Source of the DNA: Halococcus hamelinensis 100A6
Lineage (GTDB): Archaea; Halobacteriota; Halobacteria; Halobacteriales; Halococcaceae
Direction: 5' to 3'
NCBI RefSeq assembly: GCF_000336675.1
Contig: NZ_AOMB01000043.1
Location: 1 to 34,199 of the forward strand
DNA length: 34,199 bases
This document shows, piece by piece, positions 7,685 through 15,144 of this stretch; positions within the stretch are counted from its first letter, which is position 1, and every line of letters starts with the position of its first letter. Position numbers and translations under genes: made by a program. The notes under the pieces are model-generated. The model saw only the letters and a program-made list of their open reading frames with translations. It had not been told where the DNA came from and searched no databases.

Positions 7685-8467
7685 ATGGACGACGACCTCC
7701 GATTCGCCGCACAGGCCATCCGCGAGGCCGAGTGCGCGGTCGCGATGACCGGGGCGGGGGTGAGCACCGGTTCGGGGATCCCGGATTTTCGGGGCGAGAA
7801 CGGGCTCTGGAAGACCCACGACCCCGCCGACTTCCACCGCTCGCGGTTCGAGGCGAATCCAGGGGACTTCTGGCGCGACCGGCTCGAAATCGATGCCGCC
7901 CGCCACGGCGAGCACGTCGCACCGAACCCCGCTCACGAGGCGCTCGCCGACCTCGAAACCCGAGGGACGCTCGATGCGCTGATCACCCAGAACATCGACG
8001 GTCTCCACACGAAGGCGGGCTCCGAGCACGTCATCGAACTCCACGGCTCGAGCGAACGCGTCGTCTGTGACGACTGCGGGCGGCGGCTCGCGGCGGCCCC
8101 GGTTCGCGAGCGGGTCCGCGGTGGGGAAACGCCGCCCCGCTGTGCGGAGTGTGGCGGGGTGCTCAAACCCGACGTGGTGCTGTTCGGCGAGCAGCTCCCC
8201 CAGGCGGCGTTGTTCGAATCCCACGCGCTCGCCGAGAGTGCCGACGTCTTTCTCGTCGTGGGGTCGTCGCTCTCGGTCGAGCCCGCGGCGTCGCTGCCCG
8301 GAACGGCCGCCGACCAGGGCGCGACGATGGTGGTCGTGAACCTCGACCGGACCCGGCTCTCCGGTCGCGCCGAGTACGACTTCCGGGCCGACGCCGCCGA
8401 CCTCCTCCCGCGACTGGCGGCGGCGGTCAACGGCGGGGCGACAGCGCGGGATCCCGCCCGGTCGTAG
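7685..8467 (+). CDS. Sir2-family NAD-dependent protein deacylase
   Basis: 260 residues from the ATG at 7685, chosen because the upstream in-frame codons encode sequence outside the fold. Motifs: NAD loop TGAGVSTGSGIPDFRG (22-37), TQNIDGLH (101-108), catalytic His120 in ELHGS, a zinc ribbon with Cys128/131 and Cys153/156, and VVGSSLSVEPA (191-201). All catalytic residues are present. Archaeal Sir2 proteins remove acetyl or longer acyl groups from lysine, for example on chromatin proteins such as Alba. ACTTTTC at 7655-7661 may be its TATA box. It diverges from the CPBP protease, with no functional link apparent. Confidence 0.95.
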   Translation: MDDDLRFAAQAIREAECAVAMTGAGVSTGSGIPDFRGENGLWKTHDPADFHRSRFEANPGDFWRDRLEIDAARHGEHVAPNPAHEALADLETRGTLDALITQNIDGLHTKAGSEHVIELHGSSERVVCDDCGRRLAAAPVRERVRGGETPPRCAECGGVLKPDVVLFGEQLPQAALFESHALAESADVFLVVGSSLSVEPAASLPGTAADQGATMVVVNLDRTRLSGRAEYDFRADAADLLPRLAAAVNGGATARDPARS

Positions 8468-8486
8468 CGCTTCTCGTATCCTCGCC

Positions 8487-8969
8487 TTACTTCGAGACGA
8501 ACTCCGCGCCCGGCGCGTTCCGCATCACGCTCCGTGCGCCCTTCAGTGCGTTCGCTTTCGTCGTGTAGCCCTCGCCGCTGGTGGCGATGATGTTGCCGTT
8601 GCGATGGACCAGCCGCCAGCGGTGCTCGTCGGCCCGGTCGCGGAAGACCTCGAACCGCGCGAGGCTTTCCGGGGGGCGTGGCGCGACGTCGACGGCTTCT
8701 TCGGCGTCCGCTTCGGGCCGGGTTTCGTCGCCCGTCTCCCCCCACTCGATCTCGAACTCGATGCTGGTCTCGGTGGCGTCGTCCTCGACCTCGCGTTCGA
8801 CCTCGACCTCGAAGGTCGGGCGCTCCGGCGGCTGGACGGTGACGGACTGGCCGTCGGACTCCAGCGTCACCGGGCCGTCGCCGGCGAGTTCAGCCGCCGC
8901 CGCACCGAGGACGCGGGCGATCTCGGCGCGGCTTCGGGGCTCCTCGATCTCGAAAAGGGTTTCCTCCAT
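8487..8969 (-). CDS. Amphi-Trp domain plus DUF1508 (HVO_2922-type) protein
   Basis: 160 residues in two parts. Residues 1-60 look like the Amphi-Trp domain, a small alpha/beta unit (LFEIEEPRSRAEIARVL, later VTVQPP). After an acidic linker (about 60-103), residues 105-160 match the YegP/DUF1508 (HVO_2922) fold, with RFEVFRDRADEHRWRLVHR and GNIIATSGEGYTTKANALKG, ending in the NAPGAEF strand. Neither domain has a firmly known function; DUF1508 proteins are small basic-faced dimers often linked to stress. The start is supported by a TATA-like box 27 bases upstream. Confidence 0.82.
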   Translation of the reverse strand: MEETLFEIEEPRSRAEIARVLGAAAAELAGDGPVTLESDGQSVTVQPPERPTFEVEVEREVEDDATETSIEFEIEWGETGDETRPEADAEEAVDVAPRPPESLARFEVFRDRADEHRWRLVHRNGNIIATSGEGYTTKANALKGARSVMRNAPGAEFVSK

Positions 8970-8991
8970 AGGGAAGCTACGCTCGCCCGGA

Positions 8992-8999
8992 GCATAAAC
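8992..8999 (-). promoter_or_regulatory. TATA-like box for the Amphi-Trp/DUF1508 gene
   Basis: The minus strand reads GTTTATGC, centred 27 bases upstream of the ATG at 8969, typical of a leaderless haloarchaeal promoter. Confidence 0.55.
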
Positions 9000-9026
9000 C
9001 GAGTGGCGACGCCGGTTCGAGTCGCC

Positions 9027-9272
9027 TCAGGCCGCGGCGTAGGAGGTGTCGAGGTACTCGACGATGCGGTCGGACTCGCCCATCGTGATGCCGCGCTCGT
9101 CGTCGACCAGTACCGGGACGTCGCGCTGGCCCGAGACGCGCTTGACCTCGTCGCGCTTCGAGTGGAGCGCCTCGACCCACTCGCTCTCGAACTCGATCTC
9201 CAGCTCGTCGAGTCGGTCGACGACCTGTTCGCAGTGCGGGCAGCCTTCGAGGCGGTAGAGCGTGACCGTCAT
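9027..9272 (-). CDS. Glutaredoxin-like / GST N-terminal domain protein
   Basis: 81 residues from the ATG at 9272; nine further in-frame codons upstream do not fit the fold. Single thioredoxin-fold domain with the redox motif CPHC at residues 11-14 (LYRLEGCPHCEQV), cis-proline loop DVPVLVDD and ending GESDRIVEYLD, the glutathione-S-transferase N-terminal or glutaredoxin pattern. Haloarchaea use gamma-glutamylcysteine rather than glutathione, so that thiol is the likely partner for disulfide exchange. Small single-cistron gene, divergent from the CoA-transferase family gene, with GCTTTTGC at 9295-9302 as its likely TATA box. Confidence 0.9.
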   Translation of the reverse strand: MTVTLYRLEGCPHCEQVVDRLDELEIEFESEWVEALHSKRDEVKRVSGQRDVPVLVDDERGITMGESDRIVEYLDTSYAAA

Positions 9273-9348
9273 ACCCGGGATCTGGAGACCCAGCGGCAAA
9301 AGCGTCCCGCCGACGAAGGGTTATGCGGACGGCGCTGGAGGGAGCGAT

Positions 9349-10518
9349 ATGCGACTCGACGGCGTTCGCGTTCTCGACCTCACGCGCTACCTCCCCGGTC
9401 CCTACGCGACCCAGCTCCTCGCCGACGCCGGGGCCGACGTCATCAAGATCGAAGACCCCACGGGCGACCCGGCCCGCCACCTCGGCTTCGAACCCGACTC
9501 GGCCGACGGAACGCTGTTCGACGCGGTCAACCGGGGCAAGCGAAGCGTCGCGCTCGACCTGAAGAGCGAGGCCGGGACGGTGGCGTTCCTCGACCTCGCA
9601 CGCGATGCCGACGTGGTCATCGAGGGCTTTCGACCGGGCGTCGCCGACCGTCTGGGGGTCGGCTACGAGGCAGTCAGCGAAGAAGTACCGGATGTCGTCT
9701 ACTGCTCGCTGTCGGGCTACGGCGCGACCGGGCCCTACGAGACCCGTGCTGGCCACGACCTCAACTACGTCGCGTTCGCGGGGTTGCTCGATACGAACCG
9801 CGCGAGCGAGTCCGAAGCCCCGCGGATCCCCGGCCTCCAGGTCGGCGATATGACCGGTGGGCTGTTCGCCGCCTTCTCGATCACCGGCGCGCTCTGTTCG
9901 CGCGCGCTCGGCAACACCGGCGGCGAGCACCTCGATGTCGCCATCACCGACGTACTGCTCTCGGTCTCGCAGTCGCTCGCGCCGGCCGCCTTCGGGGACG
10001 AACCCCCGCGACCGGGCGAGACCGCGCTCGCGGGCGCACTCCCGTGGTACGGGGTGTACGAGACCGCCGACGGGGAGTACCTCAGTCTCGCGGCGCTCGA
10101 ACCCGTCTTCTGGGAGCGATTCTGCGAGACCGTCGACCGACCCGACCTCGCGGAGTGTCATGGAACCGACGACGAGCCCACGCGGGCGGCGCTCCGCGAG
10201 GAACTCGACGCTCTGTTCGCCGACCGAACCCGCGAGGAGTGGGAGGGGCTGTTCGCGGAGACGGACGCCACCGTCGAACCCGTTCGAACCCTCGGCGAGG
10301 CGCTCTCCCACCCCCAGACCGCCTCACGCGGGCTCGTCGAACGGGGTTCGGGACCGGCACGGATCGGGTTTCCGGCGCGGTCGTCCGCCCCCGCCGAACC
10401 CGGAGCGGGCGTTCCGGGCCACGGCGAGCACACGGCGTCGGTGCTCCGCGAGGCCGGCTACGGGGACGGCGATCTCGACCGACTTCGGGAGGCGGATGCG
10501 GCAGTGTTCGGCGACTGA
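9349..10518 (+). CDS. CaiB/BaiF family CoA enzyme, alpha-methylacyl-CoA racemase-like
   Basis: 389 residues from the ATG at 9349, preceded by GGAGGGA at 9337-9343 and a TATA-like GGTTATGC 27 bases upstream. N-terminus VRVLDLTRYLPGPYATQLLA is the class III CoA-transferase signature. The sequence GHDLNY (His136-Asp137) and Asp167 in QVGDMTGG match the His/Asp acid-base pair of alpha-methylacyl-CoA racemases better than a formyl-CoA transferase. Expected activity is racemisation of 2-methylacyl-CoA, needed before oxidation of branched chains, or CoA transfer between carboxylic acids. Context with several acyl-CoA enzymes nearby fits either role. Confidence 0.88.
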   Translation: MRLDGVRVLDLTRYLPGPYATQLLADAGADVIKIEDPTGDPARHLGFEPDSADGTLFDAVNRGKRSVALDLKSEAGTVAFLDLARDADVVIEGFRPGVADRLGVGYEAVSEEVPDVVYCSLSGYGATGPYETRAGHDLNYVAFAGLLDTNRASESEAPRIPGLQVGDMTGGLFAAFSITGALCSRALGNTGGEHLDVAITDVLLSVSQSLAPAAFGDEPPRPGETALAGALPWYGVYETADGEYLSLAALEPVFWERFCETVDRPDLAECHGTDDEPTRAALREELDALFADRTREEWEGLFAETDATVEPVRTLGEALSHPQTASRGLVERGSGPARIGFPARSSAPAEPGAGVPGHGEHTASVLREAGYGDGDLDRLREADAAVFGD

Positions 10519-10527
10519 CCGGCCCGT

Positions 10528-11718
10528 TCAATCGCCTCCGTTCGGACGGCGGTCGGCGAGCACGGACCGATCGAGGTCGTCGAAGCTCGTGTGGCCCGCG
10601 AGCGCGAGGGTCAGGTCGAGGTCGGCACGGAGGTTCTCGACCACGTTCTCGACCCCTGCCTCGCCGTCGAGCGCCAGCCCGTAGGCGTAGGGTCGGCCGA
10701 GAAGGGTGCAGTCGGCCCCGAGCGCGAGCGCCGTGACGACGTCCGCGCCCCCACGTATTCCGCTGTCGAACAGCGTGGGTACGTCGACCGCGTCGACGAT
10801 CCCGGGCAGCGCCGCGAGCGCGCCGACCGCGCCGTCGACCTGGCGGCCGCCGTGGTTCGAGACGATCACCCCGTCCGCGCCGCACTCGACCGCCCGTTTC
10901 GCGTCGTCGGGATGGAGGACGCCCTTGACGACCAGCGGGAGGTCCGTCTCCTCCCGGAGATCGGCCAGATCGTCCCACGTCAGCGACGGGTCGCCGAAGA
11001 CGTCGACGAACTCCATCACGGCCGCGGCCTCGTTCTCCTCCGGTGGTTGGTCGAGCCGGTCGCGGAACGCGGGGTCCGAGAAGTAGTTCGCCACGCCCTC
11101 GCCGTCGAGGAAGGGGAGGTAGCCCTGCTCGATGTCGCGCTCGCGCCAGCCCAGGAGGGGCGTGTCGAGCGTGACCACGATGCCGTCGTAGCCCGCGTTC
11201 TCGGCGCGTTCGACGAAGCTCGACGCGATGGCGGGGTCGGCCGACCAGTAGAGCTGGAACCACTTTGGAACCTCACCGAGTTCGTCGGCAACGGCTTCGA
11301 GGGTGTACGAGGACGCCGAACTCAGACACATGGGAACGTCGAGGTCGGCGGCGGCACGCGCCACCGCGAGTTCGCCCTCGTCGTGGACGATCGAGAGCAC
11401 GCCGAGCGTGGCCAACATGACGGGGACGTCGAACTCGCGGTCGAAGGGGCTCACGCGGAGGTCGCGTTCGGAGACGTCCCGGAGCATCCGGGGGACGATC
11501 CGCCAGTCGGCGAACGCACGACGGTTCTCGGCGACGGTGTCCTCGGTGCCGGCCCCGCCCGCGACGTAGGCCGCCGCCTCGTCGCTCATCGTCTCCAAGG
11601 CTCGCCGTTCGAGGTCCGAATACCGCACCGGCCCGTCCGGGGGCTGGTCGGCGAGCATCCCCGACGCGTAGACGTTCTGCTGGCGATGTTCGCCGTAGGG
11701 CTCCGAGGGGTCGTCCAT
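10528..11718 (-). CDS. FMN-dependent alpha-hydroxy-acid oxidase / lactate 2-monooxygenase-like
   Basis: 396 residues forming one TIM barrel of the glycolate oxidase family. Seen: YVAGGAG (51-57), substrate/FMN residues in KWFQLYWSAD (152-161), VTLDTPLLGWRERD (182-195), Lys265 in VVKGV, catalytic His289 and Arg292 in SNHGGRQVDG, and the FMN phosphate site FDSGIRGGADV (317-327). The length and the GWRERD segment resemble lactate 2-monooxygenase and related oxidases. It would oxidise an L-2-hydroxy acid to the keto acid, with oxygen or another acceptor. Ten bases separate its stop from the convergent CoA-enzyme gene. A TATA-like CTATTTCC lies 28 bases upstream (11742-11749). Confidence 0.92.
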   Translation of the reverse strand: MDDPSEPYGEHRQQNVYASGMLADQPPDGPVRYSDLERRALETMSDEAAAYVAGGAGTEDTVAENRRAFADWRIVPRMLRDVSERDLRVSPFDREFDVPVMLATLGVLSIVHDEGELAVARAAADLDVPMCLSSASSYTLEAVADELGEVPKWFQLYWSADPAIASSFVERAENAGYDGIVVTLDTPLLGWRERDIEQGYLPFLDGEGVANYFSDPAFRDRLDQPPEENEAAAVMEFVDVFGDPSLTWDDLADLREETDLPLVVKGVLHPDDAKRAVECGADGVIVSNHGGRQVDGAVGALAALPGIVDAVDVPTLFDSGIRGGADVVTALALGADCTLLGRPYAYGLALDGEAGVENVVENLRADLDLTLALAGHTSFDDLDRSVLADRRPNGGD

Positions 11719-11758
11719 GACCGTCCTTCAACGGTGGACCGGAAATAGGTTGAGCCGG

Positions 11759-12457
11759 TTATTCGCGTTCGACACCGACGATATCGAGGAGTTCGAGCGG
11801 GTTCTCGATCCGGTAGTCGACGACGGGGTCGTCGGGGGTGGCGTCCGCCGCGCTCCCGCCGAACGCCACGGTGTGGAGCCCGACGCCCGACGCGCCCTCC
11901 ATGTCGTTTCGGTAGCGGTCGCCGACCATCACCGCCCGTTCAGGTTCAACGTCGGCCTTTTCGAGCGCCGTCTCGAACATCGCGGGGTCGGGTTTGGTCC
12001 GGCCGACTTCCTCGGAGGTCGTCATCGCGTCGAGGTGGGGCGCGACCCCGAACTGGTCGAGGAGGCGTTCGGCCTCCCAAGTGTCGATGTCGCTGACGAC
12101 ACCCTGGTGGAGCCGACCGTCGAGCCGGCGGATGGTCTCGACGGTCTCCGGGATCGGTTCGAGCACCTCGGCGGTCGCGCGCTCGAACGCCGGGAGCCAC
12201 TCGTCCGCCGAAACCTCGCGGCCGACCATCGCCGCGACCGCTCGCGCGTAGCCCTCGCGGGCGCTCGCGAACTCCGCGCCGTCGCGGTCGCGGAAGTGCG
12301 CCCCGAGCTCCTCGCGCCAGGTTTCGAGCGCGTCGTCGCCGAGGTCGAACCGCTCGCCGAGGGTCTCGACGAACGCGCGGTGCCCCCGCCGGACGGAGTC
12401 GAGGTCGAGGACGACCCCGCCGATGTCCCAGAAGACGGCGTCGTATCGGGTGGCCAT
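11759..12457 (-). CDS. HAD-superfamily hydrolase
   Basis: 232 residues with a C1-type cap between motif I and II. Motif I is FWDIGGVVLD (nucleophile Asp11); the residue at +2 is Gly instead of the acid Asp, a variant also known from YihX-type phosphatases. Motif II is VVSDID, motif III is Lys in GRTKPDP, and motif IV is VGDRYRNDM. It is likely a cytoplasmic phosphatase or dehalogenase on a small metabolite that cannot be predicted. It diverges from the DUF5804 gene and lies 40 bases from the hydroxyacid oxidase gene on the same strand. Confidence 0.9.
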   Translation of the reverse strand: MATRYDAVFWDIGGVVLDLDSVRRGHRAFVETLGERFDLGDDALETWREELGAHFRDRDGAEFASAREGYARAVAAMVGREVSADEWLPAFERATAEVLEPIPETVETIRRLDGRLHQGVVSDIDTWEAERLLDQFGVAPHLDAMTTSEEVGRTKPDPAMFETALEKADVEPERAVMVGDRYRNDMEGASGVGLHTVAFGGSAADATPDDPVVDYRIENPLELLDIVGVERE

Positions 12458-12504
12458 GTGACCGTCGATGGTTCATCGAGCCAAGAAGCTTCCCTGTCGA
12501 AACG

Positions 12505-12512
12505 ACTTTAGC
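12505..12512 (+). promoter_or_regulatory. TATA-like box for the DUF5804 gene
   Basis: ACTTTAGC, centred about 26 bases before the GTG at 12535. It supports that GTG as the start and a leaderless transcript. Confidence 0.5.
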
Positions 12513-12534
12513 CGGGTGGACTGTTCGGTTTCGC

Positions 12535-12987
12535 GTGACGGAGGTCTGCATCGTCGGCGCGCCGGAAGTCGAACTCCGCTACGAACTCCTCTCGCGCGAG
12601 ACCGCCCGCGACGCGCTCGCGACCTACGACCTCACCGCGCCCTACGAGAACACCCTCGCGCTCCGCACCGTGAGCCTCGGGGCGGCGGTGGCGTTGCTCA
12701 ACGACCTCAACTGGTATCTCGTCCGGTTCGCCTCGGCGGCGTTCGTTCGCGAACCCGCGATCGACCCCGACGAGTGGTTCTCGCGCGACCTCGCGACCGC
12801 GGTGCGCGACGAGCGTGTCGACCCCGACGAGACGGGCCGCCACCTCGCGCTCTACGGTGTGGTTGACGGCGAACTCACCGAGCCGGAACACGTCGTCCGA
12901 ACGCACGAGACCCCAAGCCGCGACGACCGGGACGAACTCGACAGGACGATGGTCGTCAGAGTGACCGAAGCCGAGTTCGAGGCGTAG
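12535..12987 (+). CDS. DUF5804 family protein
   Basis: 150 residues with a GTG start placed by the upstream TATA-like box. The sequence VCIVGAPEVELRYELLSRE, ATYDLTAPYENTLALRTVSL and LLNDLNWYLVRF matches what I recall of a conserved haloarchaeal family (DUF5804). It is a soluble alpha/beta protein with no signal peptide, membrane segment or catalytic motif that I can recognise. Function unknown; near-universal presence in the group suggests a housekeeping role. It converges on the SDR gene with only five bases between the stops. Confidence 0.78.
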   Translation: MTEVCIVGAPEVELRYELLSRETARDALATYDLTAPYENTLALRTVSLGAAVALLNDLNWYLVRFASAAFVREPAIDPDEWFSRDLATAVRDERVDPDETGRHLALYGVVDGELTEPEHVVRTHETPSRDDRDELDRTMVVRVTEAEFEA

Positions 12988-12992
12988 CCGCG

Positions 12993-13625
12993 TTACGACT
13001 CGTCGGTCGGGTTCGCGAGCGCGTCCTCGATCGACTCCTCGCCTTCGAGGAGTTCGAAGGTCGTTCCGTGGGTCGATTCGGTGTCGAGCGCGGCCACAAG
13101 CACGTGGGCGACGTCGGCCCGGGTGATCTCGCCGCGGTCGAGCTTTCGGGCGGTTTTCACTCGGCCGGTCGCGGGGTCGTCGGTGAGCGCCCCCGGGCGG
13201 ACGATGGTGTACGTGAGGTCGCTGGATTGGAGATATTCGTCGGCGGCTTGTTTCGCGACGAGGTAGTCGTAGAGCCCGTCGGGACTGTTCTCGGGTTCGT
13301 CGGCGTTCATCGCGCTCAACATTACGAATCGGTCGACGCCCTCCGCTTCGGCGGCGTCGACGAGTTTGTTCGCCCCGTCGCGGTCGACGCCTTCGACGTC
13401 CGCGCCGCTCGACCCCGCCGCGAAGACGATCGCGTCGTGGCCCGGCACCGCGTGGCTCACGTCCTCGGTGAGGTCCGCGACGGCCGTCTCGACACCGAAG
13501 TCGGCCATCTCGTCGACCTGTGATTCCGTGCGGACCATCGCCGTCGCGTCGTGGTCGCTCTCGGCGAGGATCTCGGTGATGTGCTGGCCGACGCCGCCGT
13601 GTGCGCCCGCGATGAGTACGTTCAT
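12993..13625 (-). CDS. NAD(P)-binding SDR-like protein (YwnB/atypical SDR)
   Basis: 210 residues, one Rossmann fold of the atypical SDR5-like class. The dinucleotide loop is GAHGGVG (7-13). MVRTESQV follows the second strand, IVFAAGSS the fourth, VMLSAMNAD carries the position of the catalytic Ser, and YDYLVAKQAADEYL has the Tyr-x3-Lys pair (YLVAK). TIVRPGALTDDP completes the family pattern. It probably reduces or senses an NAD(P)H-linked substrate; family members include flavin reductases and redox sensors. Repeat element A begins upstream of its start. GTTTAGAA at 13652-13659 is a possible TATA box. Confidence 0.9.
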   Translation of the reverse strand: MNVLIAGAHGGVGQHITEILAESDHDATAMVRTESQVDEMADFGVETAVADLTEDVSHAVPGHDAIVFAAGSSGADVEGVDRDGANKLVDAAEAEGVDRFVMLSAMNADEPENSPDGLYDYLVAKQAADEYLQSSDLTYTIVRPGALTDDPATGRVKTARKLDRGEITRADVAHVLVAALDTESTHGTTFELLEGEESIEDALANPTDES

Positions 13626-13679
13626 GCCGGGGAGAAGTAGGGGTCGGAGACTTCTAAACCATCTGCTCGATAGACGGTG

Positions 13680-14046
13680 CGGCGGTCGCGGTGCGGGTGC
13701 GACCGTGGCGGTCGCGGTTTGGGGTGTGGTTTGCGGTTCCTGGTGTCTCGGCGAACGAATGTGAGCCGAGGCTCAGGAGCGCTGTGCTCTCCTGGTGGAT
13801 GAAGGGCGAGGCGCGCGAACGAGCGCCGAAGGCGCGAGTGAGTAGCGACTGAAAGGAGCGCGCGGCGAGGGCTTCGGCGGTACGGTGCAGTGCCGTGCGG
13901 TTGCGGAGGTGTCAGTGATTGTACCGCGAACGAACGAAGTGAGTGAGCGGGCGCAAGCGCGACCAACGGGAGCGCGCAGCGCTTTTGATCCACATTTTGC
14001 CAGGGAGTGAGGCGCGACGCGCCGAACGACCGCAGCAAAAGGTGGG
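13680..14046 (-). repeat. Intergenic repeat element A (read on the minus strand)
   Basis: This fills the 424-base gap 13626-14049 and contains no convincing gene. Read on the minus strand it starts one box after the HAH_0734 stop codon with CCCACCTTTTGCTG (14033-14046). It then has a GGCGC-GAC-GCGCC hairpin (14011-14023), a 24-base box identical to element B (13981-14004), the box at 13914-13933 shared with element D, and a 25-base box identical to element B (13784-13808) that enters a hairpin. It ends with an 18-base box (13733-13750) nearly identical to one in B. No transposase or target duplication was found. Confidence 0.75.
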
Positions 14047-14049
14047 GGT

Positions 14050-14316
14050 CTATGTCGTGAGCTCGCCCTTCCGTTCGAGGACGGTGACGGCCTCGGCGTC
14101 GACCGACTCGACGTCGAGATGCATCGGGATGTACTCGCGGCGCTCGAAGGTCTCGATCTCGTCGCGCTCGCCGACCGTACACCAGAGCTGCGGGCGGTCG
14201 GGACCGTGCCACTCGCCGAACTTGCTGATGCCGAAACAGACCACTTCGTCGCCGTCGTACTCGATCCGGCCGCCCTTGCGAACCCCCGGATCGCCGTGGA
14301 TGATGAGCCGCTTCAT
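14050..14316 (-). CDS. HAH_0734 family protein
   Basis: 88 residues: MKRLIIHGDPGVRKGGRIEY at the start, then EWHGPDRPQLWCTVG and IPMHLDVESVDAEAVTVL. This matches the conserved haloarchaeal HAH_0734 family as I recall it. Small soluble acidic beta-rich protein with no signal or membrane segment. Function unknown. The minus strand has CTTAGG at 14340-14347, about 27 bases upstream of the ATG, as TATA-like box. Repeat element A starts directly after its stop codon. Confidence 0.82.
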   Translation of the reverse strand: MKRLIIHGDPGVRKGGRIEYDGDEVVCFGISKFGEWHGPDRPQLWCTVGERDEIETFERREYIPMHLDVESVDAEAVTVLERKGELTT

Positions 14317-14383
14317 GCTGGAGGGTCGACCGACGCGGACCTAAGCGCTTCGGACCTCGTGTCGGTTCGTCGAGAACTCGTGG

Positions 14384-14491
14384 TCAGGCCATCCCCTGTT
14401 CGGGATGCTCTTCCTCCATGTGGTCGTTGAGCGATTCCTCGGTGCCGAAGGACTTGTTGCAGATACGGCATTCGAAGTCGGGTGCGCTCAT
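14384..14491 (-). CDS. 35-residue C2H2 zinc-finger microprotein
   Basis: A very short frame from the ATG at 14491 to TGA at 14384-14386. The product is one classical finger with spacing C-x2-C-x12-H-x4-[21 protein letters not shown], then EEEH. The Phe and Leu of the finger core are in place, and eight residues precede and six follow it. A TATA-like GTTTAGTC (14517-14524) is centred 29 bases upstream, so it is probably transcribed leaderlessly. Small zinc fingers are common in haloarchaea, and some affect stress or biofilm traits. Whether this one binds DNA, RNA or protein is unknown. Confidence 0.82.
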   Translation of the reverse strand: MSAPDFECRICNKSFGTEESLNDHMEEEHPEQGMA

Positions 14492-14516
14492 TGGCGGCGG
14501 AGGTCGGGGACGAACC

Positions 14517-14524
14517 GACTAAAC
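14517..14524 (-). promoter_or_regulatory. TATA-like box for the C2H2 microprotein
   Basis: The minus strand reads GTTTAGTC, about 29 bases upstream of the ATG at 14491. It supports this very short frame as an expressed gene. Confidence 0.45.
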
Positions 14525-14530
14525 GGTTTC

Positions 14531-14550
14531 ACCGGCAAACGAAAGCCGGT
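14531..14550. repeat. Inverted repeat between the two divergent promoters
   Basis: ACCGGC (14531-14536) and GCCGGT (14545-14550) with an eight-base A-rich spacer (AAACGAAA), lying between the promoters of the zinc-finger gene and rpl44e. It could be an operator or a small hairpin; only six base pairs, so chance is possible. Confidence 0.3.
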
Positions 14551-14619
14551 CAGTGGTCGGTGGTCGTGGTCCCGAACGTCGCGCCGTGAGGAGAGGGCTC
14601 GTCACGGCAGACCAAACGG

Positions 14620-14627
14620 GTTTTACC
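14620..14627 (+). promoter_or_regulatory. TATA-like box of the translation-factor operon
   Basis: GTTTTACC within GGGTTTTACCCG, 30-37 bases before the ATG of rpl44e at 14657. This predicts a leader of at most about ten bases. It is the only clear promoter before the five co-directional genes up to 16886. Confidence 0.55.
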
Positions 14628-14656
14628 CGCGCGTCCGTTATCGGGCCTCAGCAACC

Positions 14657-14938
14657 ATGGAGATGCCTCGTCGGTTCAACACGTACTGCCCTCACTGCAA
14701 CGAACACCACCAACACGAGATCGAGAAGGTCCGCCACGGTCGCGAGACCGGCATGAAGTGGATCGACCGACAGACCGAACGCGGGACGTCGGTCATCGGC
14801 AACGCCGGCAAGTTCTCGAAGGTGCCGGGTGGCGACAAGCCGACCAAGAAGACCAACCTCAAGTACCGGTGTGGCGACTGCGGCAAGGCCCACCTCCGTC
14901 CCGGATGGCGCGCCGGCCGACTCACCCTTCAGGAGTAA
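14657..14938 (+). CDS. rpl44e: 50S ribosomal protein L44e
   Basis: 93 residues, start at the ATG before [19 protein letters not shown]. The zinc site uses Cys11/Cys14 (CPHC) and Cys72/Cys75 (RCGDCGK). The basic central segment [20 protein letters not shown] contacts rRNA; L44e lies near the E site of the archaeal and eukaryotic large subunit. It is more basic than the neighbours, as expected for a ribosomal protein. Two bases separate its stop from rps27e, so it leads a translation operon. Confidence 0.97.
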   Translation: MEMPRRFNTYCPHCNEHHQHEIEKVRHGRETGMKWIDRQTERGTSVIGNAGKFSKVPGGDKPTKKTNLKYRCGDCGKAHLRPGWRAGRLTLQE

Positions 14939-14940
14939 GC

Positions 14941-15144
14941 ATGGCAGGCAACTTCTACACCGTGGAATGTCCGGACTGTGAGAACGAGCAGGTCGTCTTC
15001 GGGAAGGCCGCGACGCAGGTCGCGTGTGCGGTCTGTGGTTCGACGCTCGCGCACGCGACCGGTGGCAAAGCGGTCTTCGAGGGCGAGGTGCTCGACACCG
15101 TCGAGCGCCGTGAGGCACCCGACGATCTCACGGGATCGAGCTGA
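14941..15144 (+). CDS. rps27e: 30S ribosomal protein S27e
   Basis: 67 residues. Zinc ribbon with Cys10/Cys13 ([10 protein letters not shown]) and Cys29/Cys32 (ACAVCGS), and the family strand [17 protein letters not shown]. It binds the 16S rRNA in the small subunit. The stop shares one base with the start of the aIF2-alpha gene (TGATG), which implies coupled translation. Confidence 0.97.
   Translation: MAGNFYTVECPDCENEQVVFGKAATQVACAVCGSTLAHATGGKAVFEGEVLDTVERREAPDDLTGSS

Noticed and set aside
8213-8222. TTCGAATCCC resembling a tRNA T-arm
   Set aside because: Inside the Sir2 coding sequence; no acceptor stem, D-arm or anticodon arm can be paired around it.
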